Source: Lactuca virosa
Lineage: Eukaryota; Streptophyta; Magnoliopsida; Asterales; Asteraceae
Direction: 5' to 3'
DNA: 64,000 nt
Assembly: GCA_928212115.1 (NCBI GenBank)
Contig: CAKMRJ010005745.1
Coordinates: 216,752,501 to 216,816,500, forward strand
Part shown: in pieces, positions 10,599 through 20,644 of the stretch
Position numbering within the stretch: position 1 is the stretch's first letter
Layout: each line of letters starts with the position of its first letter
Notes under the pieces: generated by a model
The model's input: the letters and a program-made list of their open reading frames with translations, nothing else
Told to the model about the DNA's origin: nothing
Databases searched by the model: none
Program-made: the position numbers and the translations under genes

Positions 10599-11613
10599 GA
10601 CTCGACGAGTTGGCGGCCCAACTCGGCGAGTCCGGTCAACTGGAAGTTGACTTTGACCAGGAAGTTGACGTTGACCAGGAAGTTGACTTTGACCAGGGGT
10701 AAAATAGTCATTTCACCCTCAGTTTAGTTATCAGTATTTGATTGAGTATATTTATGGGAATTGTAGCCGGGGAGATACCGGAGCAGCAGCAGATAGTTCC
10801 CGAGTAGCTTTTTCAGTATCCAGCTTACGAGGTGAGTTTCCTTCCAGTAGGAACGGGTCTACGGCCACATTGTCGGCCCGTTTAGTTAGCAGTATTTCCA
10901 GACTTCGGTCTGATGCAGTAGTTCAGTGTGCTGAATGTCTTTGTGATTCAAGTATGATTTTGTGTTATGTGTTCCGGACTTCGGTCTGATGCAGTATGCA
11001 GTATATGTGTTGATGCTAGTAGTTATGATTATGCTATGCTATGTTCAGTTAGTTTCAGACTTCGGTCCAATGCAGAGGGCAAGGCCCTGGTTAGTTTCGG
11101 ATTTCGGTCCGATGCAGTTTCCGGACTTCGGTCCGATGCAGAGGGCAAGGCCCTGGTTAGTTCCGGACTTCGGTCCGATGCAGTTTCCGGACTTCGGTCC
11201 GATGTAGAGGGCAAGGCCCTGGTTAGTTCCGGATTTCGGCTGATGCAGTTTCCGGACTTCGGTCCGATGCAGTGGGCAAGGCCCAATAGATGCTTTGTAT
11301 GTTATTATACGGTATGTGGTAGTTTGGGGGAACTCACTAAGCTTTGTGCTTACAGTTTCAGTCTTTGGTTTTAGGTACTTCCGCAAGTAAAGGGAAGAGC
11401 TCGGGATGATGGCATGGCACACACCACAGTTTCAGTTTTATCCTGGGAGTTTTATTCAGATATTTTGATATGATTGATATAGTATTTGTTTTGACACAGT
11501 TACTTGACTTTTGAGTTGCTCATTTTATGGTTCTTAGTATGTATGACATTCGATGATGTGATTTTAGTGATATTAAAACAAAAACATTTGGGTCGTATAT
11601 TTGGGTTGTTACA
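10599..11613 (+). repeat. Tekay-A 5' LTR, right arm
   Basis: Continues the LTR from GACTC, matches 18236-19227 and ends TTGTTACA. It contains three 20-base 'gaagttgactttgaccag' repeats (10636-10697), the minisatellite at 11050-11285 and the conserved GAACTCACTAAGC motif at about 11331. Confidence 0.93.
11050..11285 (+). repeat. LTR minisatellite of 42- and 24-base hairpin units
   Basis: Units begin CCGGACTTCGGTCCGATGCAG and alternate between a long form (about 42 bases, ending AGGGCAAGGCCCTGGTTAGTT) and a short form (about 24 bases, ending TTT). GGACTTCGGTCC and AGGGCAAGGCCCT can each fold into a small hairpin. The order is long-short-long-short-long-short-end; the 3' LTR (about 18690-18900) has long-long-short-long-short-end, so units have been gained or lost. 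Confidence 0.85.
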
Positions 11614-11616
11614 AGT

Positions 11617-11628
11617 TGGTATCAGAGC
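11617..11628 (+). other. Primer binding site of Tekay-A
   Basis: TGGTATCAGAGC lies three bases after the 5' LTR and is complementary to the 3' end of initiator tRNA-Met, the usual primer of Tekay-type elements. Confidence 0.92.
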
Positions 11629-12601
11629 CTTGGTTTGAGGGATTCAGGCACACTTTCGGGTATGACTGGACTCAAACTAAGGAAATGGTAAGAGATTTTC
11701 AAAAGAAAAATGTTTTCGAAAGAATTTTTGGAAAAGAAACTTAAAAAGAAAAGAGTTTTGAGAAAAGGAAAAAGGGGTGTGGTGCATACGATCAGCCGAG
11801 CTCAAGTAAGTACTCCCAAATTACCCATACAAGTTTATGTTATGATTGTCAGTTTCAGTTTCAGTAGAACAACATGCTAGAATAGGACTAAGGATCTAGG
11901 AGGATGCCTTATGTGCCTGCTATATGTGTTTCAGCTTTATGAGAATTGCATGCTAGTATTGAGTAGACAGTAGTAGGATAGCATGTTTAGGTTATGCCTG
12001 ATAGTATGAGCTTAGCATTGTATGCTAGTACAGTTTCTCGTTATGAGAATAGATTTGCTTGAGTAGTTTCCTGTATCCGAATGCTGCTTGCTTCGTGCTT
12101 AGTAGGACTCTGAGTGATGGGAGTTAGCCATTAGGTGAATACGTCACGTCACATGTGATCAGGGTTGAATAATCTCAGAGTGCTGGATTTGGCCCTATTG
12201 CGCAACTCTCGTTTGAGTCTAACCGTTGTAAGGACGAGTCCTTTACTCGAAGGATTATCTAAGCCTCGTCACATGTGATGGTATTCAGGTGGTGGCTAAT
12301 TGGCATTACAAGAAGGCCTTCAACAGCTGAGGACTGGATTGGGTGGAGTCATAGATTTCCCTAGGGCAAGCACAGGATGAGAGTATCAGAGATCAGTAGC
12401 AGTAGAAGTGACTTGGTGGAGTCGAGGCAGTGCTTGAGGAAAGTACGGATAGATGTGGAAGGTAGTATGGGCCCGTACTACTGAAAGCAGAGGATCCGTA
12501 CTTGAATCGAGTAAAGCTGAGATGAGACCAGGGAACTTGTAGTAGTAGCGATCCCTCGAGATATATCAGTGTTCTGACGTTTGTCATGATGTGTTTTCAG
12601 A
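11629..12601 (+). other. Tekay-A leader with a candidate intron (11806-12600)
   Basis: No gene. A GTAAGT donor stands at 11806, in 'gctcaagtaagtactccc', and TGTTTTCAG ends at 12600, directly before the gag ATG at 12602. Removing 795 bases would place the ATG about 190 bases from the primer site. The donor context is conserved in Tekay-D (62159). Confidence 0.5.
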
Positions 12602-12910
12602 ATGGTGGTTTTACGCCCTAGACCAGCAGTCGGCAGTTCAGGTGCCGGGAAGGGATCAGGACCAGGCTCGGGGACCGAGCAGTTGGACGAGCAGACTAGG
12701 GAGTTTCTCTCTTCAGAGGTTACTCGCACCATACTTGAGCAGACTCCTGTGATTTTCGGTTCGATCAAGGAGGGTATCTTAGAGCTGATGGACGAGAGGT
12801 TGAGCACCTTCCGTGCTGAGGTGGCGACCATGATGGGGTCGTGCACACTCACCTTCAGGGAGTTTCGGGCTTGTGGAGCTCCAGATTATCATGGGGGCGG
12901 GACCCCATAG
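12602..12910 (+). pseudogene. Tekay-A gag, N-terminal part before a frameshift
   Basis: 102 codons starting MVVLRPRPAVGSSGAGKGSG, a basic and Gly/Ser-rich N-terminus. EFLSSEVTRTILEQ and FRACGAPDYHGG follow, leading into the gag core. The frame ends at a TAG at 12908 just after a run of five G (12893-12897). The next gag residues continue in the frame of 12841-13810, as expected if one base has been lost from the G run. The ATG is the first one after the putative leader acceptor. Confidence 0.85.
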
Positions 12911-13810
12911 CGAGTACCAGATGGTTGGCTGATGTTGCCAACGCTTTCCGCACCAGCAGATGTCTCGAGGGGGACAAGGTCAGACTAGCATCCTGTCTTC
13001 TGAAGGACAGGGCACGAGATTGGTGGGAGAAGGTCGGACATGTCATCGGGGATGACGCAGCGCTTGATGCCATGACTTGGGTTGATTTTACTACCAGGTT
13101 CAGAGCCAAGTTTGCACCGGTTATTGAGGTGCAGCAGTTAGCCAGGGAGTTTCAGGATCTCACTCAGACTTCAGATACAGTGGTGGAGATTACCGCCAAG
13201 TTCAGGGAGAGGGCTCTTCTCGTTCCTCAGTATGCAGCTGATGAGGAAATGAAGAAGGCCCGTTATCATGAGATGTTGCGGAGTGATATCCGCCAGTTTG
13301 TGAGCCGGTCCAGCTGTAAAACGCTGGATGATATGATTGCGAGGGCTCGTGAGAGAGAGATAGATTTAGAGATGGATAAGAAGAGGAAGCCAGAGGCGGT
13401 ATCTGGCACAGGGAATTCGGGAAAAAAGCCCAAGGTATCGGATCACAGACCTAGAGGACAGCAGAGCCACATTCGGTGTGGCAAGTGTGGGAGATTGCAC
13501 GATGGGGCGTGCAAGGCAGGTAGTGCTGGTTGCTATAAGTGCGGTCGGACCGGGCATATGAGTAGAGATTGTACAGCTACTACTACCGCCACCGCAGCAG
13601 CTGATCTGATTTGCTTCCATTGCAATCAGAGGGGACATAAAAAGTCCCAGTGCCCGAGTTTAGCAGCAGCAGGGAAGGTGGCAGCACCTGCCCCTGCTAC
13701 TTTGAGGATTACAGACGGCCGTCAGGGCCGGGGTGAGGCGCCAGTGGCGAAGAGTAGAGCTTTTCAGATGACAGCAGAGGAGGCGCGAGCGACTCCTGAT
13801 GTGGTGACGG
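12891..13810 (+). pseudogene. Tekay-A gag, core and zinc knuckles
   Basis: An open frame covers 12841-13920, but real gag homology starts near 12891. The core reads RWLADVANAFRTSRCLEGDK and RARDWWEKV, with FQDLTQTSDTV and MKKARYHEMLR further on. Three Cys/His clusters follow: CGKCGRLHDGAC, CYKCGRTGHMSRDC and CFHCNQRGHKKSQC. The frame reaches TPDVVTG at 13810, where the 67-base intron-like insertion starts. Without splicing it continues for 36 codons of unrelated hydrophobic sequence to a stop at 13918-13920. Confidence 0.9.
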
Positions 13811-13877
13811 GTATGTATATTCCTCTTAACTCTTTAGTGATATTGATTGTTTCTCATGATTATATGTTTTCGTATAG
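13811..13877 (+). other. Candidate spliceosomal intron at the gag-protease junction
   Basis: 67 bases starting GTATGT and ending CGTATAG, strongly AT-rich against GC-rich flanks. Removal joins gtg-acg-g to gt-tcg-ttc and restores the VVTG-(S/T)FL linker found uninterrupted in Tekay-B (VVTGTFLL) and Tekay-E (VVSGTFLL). Sequences compatible with a branch point (TCTCAT, TTGAT) lie inside. Retention ends gag early; removal makes gag-pol. No transcript evidence is available here. Confidence 0.7.
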
Positions 13878-15439
13878 GTTCGTTCTTAGTGAACGGCATT
13901 TCAGCTACAGTATTGTTTGACTTGGGGGCTACCCGATCATTTGTGTCTCTTGCGCTTAGCAAGAGGTTTAGTAGAGCTCCGGGGGAGCTGGATTGCCCAC
14001 TAGAGGTTGAGATAGCTGATGACAGGACCGTCAGGGTCGCGAGAGTTCATAGAGCGTGTTCGCTACAGTTGTTTGATGAGCAGTTTTCAGTGGACTTGGT
14101 TCCCATTCCCCTACGAGGGAATAAGGTTATAGTGGGTATGGATTGGCTGAGCCACAATGGGGCAGTGATTGATTGTGAACTGCAGTTAGTGAGGGTTCGC
14201 ACCCCCAGTGGGGGAGAGTTAGTGATTCAGGGCGAGAGGCCACAGCGCGGACCAGTACTTTGTTCAGCCGCGAGAGCGAGGCGCTACGTTCAGCAGGGTT
14301 ACGCAGGATTCATCGCCTATGTTATGGATGCCCGGGAGAAGGGTAAGGCGACAGTCGACGATGTACCAGTAGTACGAGAGTACCCGGATGTATTCCCAGA
14401 GGATTTGCCTGGAATACCTCCGGAGAGACAGGTTGAGTTTCGGATTGACTTGGTTCCGGGTGCGGCTCCGATAGCCAAGGCGCCGTATCGGTTGGTTCCT
14501 CCAGAGATGCAGGATTTGTCTACGCAGCTGCAGGAGCTTCTAGACAAGGGTTTCATCAGACCGAGTAGTTCACCATGGGGAGCCCCGATCCTGTTTGTGA
14601 AGAAGAAGGATGGGTCGCACCGTATGTGCATAGATTATCGGGAGCTGAACAAGGTAACGGTGAAGAACCGTTACCCACTCCCGAGGATAGATGATTTGTT
14701 CGATCAGCTTCAGGGAGCATCTTGGTTTTCCAAGATTAATCTGCGCTCCGGTTATCACCAGATGCGAGTCAGGGATAAGGATGTGCAGAAGACCGCTTTT
14801 AGGACCCGCCATGGTCATTATGAGTTTGTGGTGATGCCGTTTGGGCTCACCAACGCTCCAGCCGCGTTCATGGACCTCATGAACCGCGTATGCAGACCGA
14901 TGTTGGATCGATCTGTGATAGTGTTCATTGATGACATCTTGGTTTATTCCAAGACTCGGGAGCAGCACGAGGAGCACCTGAGAGAGGTGCTAGAGACGCT
15001 GAGGAGGGAGAGACTTTACGCGAAGTTCTCCAAGTACGAGTTCTGGTTGCGCGAGGTGCAGTTCCTTGGTCACCTCGTCAACCAGAAGGGTATTCTAGTA
15101 GATCCGGCCAAGATAGAGGTCGTGATGCAGTGGGAGGTCCCGAGGTATCCAACAGAGATTCGGAGCTTCCTAGGATTAGCAGAGTACTACAGGAGATTCA
15201 TTCAGGATTTCTCCAAGATAGCAGTTCCACTCACCCGACTGACCAAGAAGTCGGTGGTGTTCCGCTGGGGGTCTGAGCAGCAGGCAGCATTTGAGACCCT
15301 CAGACAGAGATTGTGTGAGGCGCCGATTCTTACCCTGCCAGAGGGAGTAGAGGACTTTGTAGTTTACTGTGATGCTTCGATCACAGGTATGGGAGCGGTT
15401 TTGATGCAGCGAGGCCATGTGATAGCTTACGCCTCCTGA
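13878..15439 (+). pseudogene. Tekay-A pol: protease, reverse transcriptase, start of RNase H
   Basis: The frame runs from the far side of the putative intron to an in-frame TGA at 15437. Protease: VLFDLGATRSFVS, where the active site is DLG instead of DSG (Leu codon TTG at 13922), then VIVGMDWL. Linker: FPEDLPGIPPERQVEFRIDL. RT: MCIDYRELNKVTVKNRYPLP, then KINLRSGYHQMRV, where Asn (14738-14740) replaces the motif A catalytic Asp, then VIVFIDDILVYS. RNase H starts at VVYCDASITGMGAVLMQ. The TGA follows IAYAS and stands where Arg is usual, consistent with CGA to TGA. Both enzymes are probably dead. Confidence 0.93.
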
Positions 15440-16716
15440 CAGTTGAAGCCTCACGAGGCTAACTATCCGACGCATGACTTGGAGTTGGGGGCAGTAGTGT
15501 TTGCCCTCAAGATTTGGAGACATTACCTCTATGGGGTCCGCTGTATCACTTACACGGATCACAAGAGTTTGAGGTACCTCATGGATCAGCCGAATCTGAA
15601 CATGAGGCAGCGCCGATGGTTAGATATGGTAAAGGATTATGACTGTGAGATCCTTTATCACCCGGGCAAGGCCAACGTAGTGGCCGACGCCCTGAGCCGC
15701 AAGGCGGTAGCTGCCCCGATAAGGGATATTTGTTTGAGGATGACAGTGATTACTCCATTGTTGAAGCAGATCAGAGAGGCTCAGGTTGAGGGCCTGAAGG
15801 AGGAGAGACAGAAGTGTGAGAGGATTGTGGGCCGAGTAGCTTCCTTTGACTACGACAGTCGAGGATTGTTGACCCTTCATGGGAGAGTTTGGGTACCGTA
15901 CTGGGGAGGAGTACGGCAGGTACTGATGGATGAGGCCCACAAGTCTCGGTTTTCCATTCACCCAGGGGCGACGAAGATGTACAGAGATCTTCGACCCGAC
16001 TATTGGTGGCCCTGCATGAAGCGGGACGTAGCTTTGTACGTGGAGAGATGCCTGACCTGCAGAAAGGTCAAGGCGGAGCATCAGAGACCCCACGGCAAGA
16101 TGCAGCCGTTAGACATTCCTGTGTGGAAATGGGAGGATATCACCATGGATTTCATCACTAAACTTCCCAGAACCGCGCGTGGAGTGGATTCGATTTGGGT
16201 CATAGTGGACCGGCTGACTAAGAGCGCGCATTTCATACCGATTCAGGAGAGCATATCTGCCGAGAAGCTAGCCGATGTTTATGTGCGCGAGGTAGTGGCA
16301 CGGCATGGAGTGCCTGTATCAGTAGTATCAGATCGAGACGTCCGGTTCACTTCCAGGTTTTGGAAGCGGTTTCATGACGAGATGGGGACTCGTCTTCACT
16401 TCAGCACCGCTTTCCACCCTCAGACGGACGGGCAGAGCGAGAGGACGATTCAGACTCTTGAGGACATGCTTCGGGCATGTGTTCTAGATTTTGGTGGCAG
16501 TTGGGATACGTACCTTCCATTAGCGGAATTTTCGTATAACAACAGTTACCATGTCAGTATTGACCGTCCTCCTTTCGAGATGCTTTACGGGAGGAAGTGT
16601 AGGACCCCGATTTGTTGGGGCGAGGTCGGTCAGAGGATCATCGGGAGCACTGAGGTGGTGCTCAAGACCACAGAGTTGATCCAGCAGGTCCGTAGTAGAC
16701 TGCAGACTGCAGACTG
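15440..16716 (+). pseudogene. Tekay-A pol: RNase H, integrase zinc finger and core
   Basis: In the same frame as the upstream segment, separated only by the TGA. RNase H: NYPTHDLELGAVVFALKIWR, ITYTDHKSL, HPGKANVVADALSRK. Integrase: an HHCC finger from FSIHPGATKMYRDL to CLTCRKVKAEH, first Asp in ITMDFITKLP, second Asp in VVSDRDVRFTSRFW, Glu in HPQTDGQSERTIQTLEDML. The frame is lost at 16700-16713, where CTGCAGA is duplicated in tandem compared with Tekay-C (22567-22580). The seven extra bases shift the frame by one. Confidence 0.93.
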
Positions 16717-17225
16717 CGCAGAGTCGGCAGAAGAGTTATGCCGACAGGAGGCGTTCGGATTTGGAGTTTCAGGTGGGCGATATGGTCCTCCTGAAGGTAT
16801 CGCCCTGGAAGGGTGTTATCAGGTTCCGGAAGAGGGGTAAGTTGGGCCCCAGGTTCATTGGTCCTATTAGGGTTTTGGCCCGGGTGGGTCGGGTTGCTTA
16901 TCGGTTGGAACTTCCAGCAGAACTTAGCCAGATCCACAACACTTTCCACGTTTCTCAGTTGCGAAAGTGTTTGGTGGATGAGTCAGCAGTAGTACCATTG
17001 GAGGATATTCAGGTTGATAGCAGCCTGAATTATATTGAGAAACCAGTTGCGATCCTAGATAGGAAGACGAAGACCTTGAGGAACAAGGTGGTTCGGTTGG
17101 TGAAGGTGCAATGGCAGCACCGGAAGGGTTCCGAGTGGACGTGGGAGGCCGAGGAGGAAATGAGGGAGCATTATCCAGAGTTGTTTATAGATTCAGCAGC
17201 AGCAGACTTCGAGGACGAAGTCTAA
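16717..17225 (+). pseudogene. Tekay-A integrase C-terminus with chromodomain
   Basis: Open from the ATG at 16761. EFQVGDMVLLKVSPWKGVI, RFIGPIRVLARVG and NTFHVSQLRKCLVDE are the integrase C-terminal domain. LVKVQWQHRKGSEWTWEAEE is the chromodomain core, ending YPELF. The tail is acidic (DFEDEV). It ends six bases before the purine tract. Confidence 0.9.
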
Positions 17226-17230
17226 GATAA

Positions 17231-17242
17231 GTGGGGGAGAGT
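17231..17242 (+). other. Polypurine tract of Tekay-A
   Basis: GTGGGGGAGAG followed by T, directly before TGTAACGCCCC. The same AAGTGGGGGAGA block stands before the Tekay-C LTR (23082-23094). Confidence 0.88.
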
Positions 17243-19227
17243 TGTAACGCCCCATTTCTGGTATGTGATTTAAATAAAGCAATTTTTCATTTCTTAAGGG
17301 GTACTCGACGAGTCAGTAGCCCGACTCGTCGAGTAGAGACGGGGTTTGCACGCGATTTAAGTCGGCTACTCGGCGAGTCCATATGTTGGGACTCGGCGAG
17401 TCTGCCAGTCTGGATGAAACCCTAACTTTAAGGGTTTGCACCCTATTTAAACATCATTATAGCCTCCCACCCCAGCCTCCAGCACTCTTAGATCATCTTA
17501 TCTGTAAACCCTAATCCTCCATTTCTAAGTTGAGTATTTTGTGCCATTTTTAAAATTAGAAGAGAAAGAAAGAAGGAAGATCCAAAGGAGAGAGAAGAAG
17601 AAGATCCAGAGTCTCTTGACCATCAGCCTCACATTCTGGTACTAAAGTTTGTACCTTGCTTGTTATTCCATTTGATAGTCTTGTATGCTTAGATGTGCTT
17701 CTTTTTTGGACTTTATGGATCCAAACTCGAGATTGGGACTCCTATAAGGAAATGGATCATAGATCTGAGTATATTTGAGCTGTAGGAGCTCAATGTAGCT
17801 GCCTTTATGCACCCAAAGTCGAGTTCCAAACCCTAAGACCCCATTCTTAGCTTATTTTGATGTTCTAGCCTCATTTCTTCATGCATGCACGTAAAGTTGG
17901 AAACTTTACGTGTAAAACCAACCCTAAGAGCCCAGATCTATGATTTGGAAGCACTGAAATCGATTAGAATCGACTGTATAGTAATAGCATGCTTGGGACT
18001 CGGCGAGTTGTTCTTCAACTCGACGAGTTGTTCTTCAGGCTCGACGAGTTGTTCTTACGACTCGGCGAGTCGCAGACTGGACGTGTTCATATGATGAAGG
18101 AGAACTCGACGAATTGTTCATACAACTCGGCGAGTCGGATGAAGTTAGACTCGATGTATGTATCGAAGAAGAACTCATCGAGTCTTCGCCAACTCGACGA
18201 GTAGAAGCGAGTAGAGGTCTAGAACGGATGAAAGGGACTCGACGAGTTGGCGGCCCAACTCGGCGAGTCCGGTCAACTGGAAGTTGACTTTGACCAGGAA
18301 GTTGACTTTGACCAGGAAGTTGACTTTGACCAGGGGTAAAATAGTCATTTCACCCTCAGTTTAATTATCAGTATTTGATTGAGTATATTTATGGGAATTG
18401 TAGCCGGGGAGATACCGGAGCAGCAGCAGACAGTTCCCGAGTAGCTTTTTCAGTATCCAGCTTACGAGGTGAGTTTCCTTCCAGTAGGAACGGGTCTACG
18501 GCCACAATGCCGGCCCGTTTAGTTAGCAGTAATTCCAGACTTCGGTCTGATGCAGTAGTTCAGTGTGCGTGATGTCTTTGTGATTCAAGTATGATTTTGT
18601 GTTATGTGTTCCGGACTTCGGTCCGATGTAGTATGCAGTATATGTGTTGATGCTAGTAGTTATGATTATGCTATGCTATGTTCAGTTAGTTCCGGACTTC
18701 GGTCCGATGCAGAGGGCAAGGCCCTGGTTAGTTCCAGACTTCGGTCTGATGCAGAGGGCAAGGCCCTGGTTAGTTCTGGACTTCGGTTCGATGTAGTTTC
18801 CGGACTTCGGTCCGATGCAGAGGGCAAGGCCCTGGTTAGTTCCGGATTTTGGTCTGATGCAGTTTCTGGACTTCGGTCTGATGCAGTGGGCAAGGCCCAA
18901 TAGATGCTTTATATGTTATTGTATGGTATGTGGTAGTTTTGAGGAACTCACTAAGCTTTGTGCTTACAGTTTCAGTTTTTGGTTTCAGGTACTTCCGCAA
19001 GTAAAGGGAAGAGCTCGGGATGATGGCATGACACACACCACAGTTTCAGTTTTATCCTGGGAGTTTTATTCAGATATTTTGATATGATTGATACAGTATT
19101 TGTTTTGACACAGTTACTTGACTTTTGAGTTACTCATTTTATGGTTCTTAGTATGTATGACATTCGATGATGTGATTTTAGTGACATTAAAACAAAAAAT
19201 TTTGGGTCGTATTTTTGGGTTGTTACA
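17243..19227 (+). repeat. Tekay-A 3' LTR
   Basis: 1,985 bases, TGTAACGCCCC to GGGTTGTTACA. It holds a TATA-like TATTTAAA at 17444, about 14 CTCGNCGAG palindromes (17303-17402 and 17997-18270), three 'gaagttgactttgaccag' repeats (18276-18337), the hairpin minisatellite (18690-18900) and the GAACTCACTAAGC motif at about 18945. The first 685 bases have no counterpart in the 5' LTR. Confidence 0.95.
17444..17451 (+). promoter_or_regulatory. TATA-like box in the Tekay-A 3' LTR
   Basis: TATTTAAA in 'caccctatttaaaca', followed by a C-rich leader. Tekay-C has the same box in the same context (23293-23300) and Tekay-D has TATATAAA (56095-56102). The truncated 5' LTR of Tekay-A lacks this region. Confidence 0.55.
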
Positions 19228-19801
19228 ACTGGACTGCGGTAAAGAACATTTTCAAGTACCTGCGAAGGACTAAGGACTGGGTCCTTACCCTAGGTGGGAG
19301 TGATGAATTGAGAGTTGTAGGGTATAGTGATGCTAGCTTCCATACTGATAGGGATAATTTCCGCTCACAGTCGGGCTGGGTATTTACCTTAAACGGAGGA
19401 GCAATTACTTGGAAAAGTTCCAAGCAGGAGACAGTGGCTGATTCAACTTGCGAATCAGAGTATATAGCGGCAAGCGAGGCAGCAAAGGAGGCTATATGGC
19501 TAAAGAACTTCATTGGAGACCTTGGAGTTGTACCAGAATAAAGGATCCTATAGAGATCTTCTGTGATAGTGAAAGCGCAGTTGCCTTAGCAAAGGAACCA
19601 AGGGATCACGGGAGATCCAGACACATTGACAGAAAATACTATTTCATCAGACATCGTATAGAAGAAGGACTCCTCATGGCAAAGAGGGTATCATTGGATG
19701 AGAACCCAACAGATCCCCTCACGAAGGGACTGGGTAGGGTTAAGCATCTTCAGCATGCAAGGAGCATAGGGCTGAAGGATGATATTAGTTTTAGTAGTTA
19801 G
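19228..19801 (+). pseudogene. Copia RNase H, C-terminal polyprotein
   Basis: First frame to 19541: VVGYSDASFHTDRDNFRSQS, GWVFTLNGGAITWKSSKQ, STCESEYIAASEAAKEAIWL, the copia RNase H with its acidic residues. Second frame to 19801: IEIFCDSESAVALAKEPRDH, RSRHIDRKYYFIRHRI and a final NPTDPLTKGLGRVKH. A one-base frame change lies near 19535. The N-terminal part is missing because Tekay-A interrupts it. Confidence 0.92.
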
Positions 19802-20644
19802 ATAATTTTGAAATTTATAAAGTGTAATTGACATTCGATGATGAATAAAAGTTGTGTTTATTTATGAGTAAAGTGTTGCTATCTTTTGTCAATCGTTTAT
19901 TATTATTTCTTTTACATGTTTTGACTTCCAGAATATTTATGTTGTGTTTTACATATTATTCAAATCATCCACAGTCGGTCATATGTTGGAAGTAGATATG
20001 AATTAAGACTGTCATGAATTGGTTGTAGAGGTCTAAGATGTTGGACATGGCCTCAACACTCATAAGTGCTCATAAGTTCTGAGTATTGGATTCAACCCAC
20101 GCTCGCTGGTATGACTTCATGGAATTTATCTCGAGTGATCGCAAGACGGTAATATCATATAAGTCTTCAAACCTAGAGATATGACTTGTTGCCTATGAGT
20201 TAGTTATGCATTGATCGTACGAAAATGCATTGGTAACTCGATGTTATAAAACGTACTTTTGTGTGTGATTCAACAAGTAGTAGAACAAGCATATGAGTCG
20301 AAGTTTATCTGTTCCTTCTTGGATTAGAAGCGATATTTGGGCCCCTTGATGAGTTTGTTTTGACCTATGTATCGGGCCCGGTCAGAACTAAGTTGATGTG
20401 TTTAATTAAGTTCTACGTCAAACAAATCGGAAATCGGGAAACAAACTGCTGGACAATAAGCAAGACATTGTTCCATGTATTTGTCCGGCTGATATCTAGA
20501 ACAGAGGATTATATGATCACTTATCTTAAATGGCGTATCATCATCTTCTCAGTTCCGAGAGACCCTGAAAAGAGCTACGATTGTTGATCGGTTCCTGAAG
20601 TCATACTTGCAGTTATAGTTATTAGACTTATCCAAGTGGGAGAC
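19802..20644 (+). other. Copia 3' untranslated region and purine tract
   Basis: About 840 bases without a convincing gene. The purine tract AAGTGGGAGAC is at 20634-20644. The distal part is conserved, reversed, at 63376-64000 in the second copy, so the conserved blocks look like element sequence rather than host insertions. Confidence 0.7.

Larger units (their letters stand above)
112..19227 (+). mobile_element. Tekay-A: Ty3/gypsy chromovirus, damaged, with Tekay-B nested in its 5' LTR
   Basis: Order on +: 5' LTR (112-424 and 10599-11613, split by Tekay-B), tRNA-Met-type primer site, long leader, gag, protease, RT, RNase H, integrase with chromodomain, purine tract, 3' LTR (17243-19227). The 5' LTR lacks the first 685 bases present in the 3' LTR, so the left target duplication cannot be checked; the right flank is ACTGG. 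It is inactivated by a gag frameshift near 12895, DSG to DLG in protease, loss of an RT catalytic Asp, an in-frame stop in RNase H and a 7-nt duplication in integrase. The right flank is copia RNase H, so Tekay-A landed inside a copia element. Confidence 0.92.

Noticed and set aside
10962..11422. Long frames on both strands with repeated SDRSPE/GLRSDAE peptides
   Set aside because: They are translations of the LTR minisatellite, whose unit lengths are multiples of three; no start context or homology. The same applies to 18604-18903.
16662..16949. 95-codon frame antisense to integrase
   Set aside because: Shadow of the chromovirus pol; no homology of its own.
20360..20587. 75-codon frame in the copia 3' region
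   Set aside because: The second copy (near 63358-63573) is conserved in DNA but its frame reads differently, so coding is not supported.
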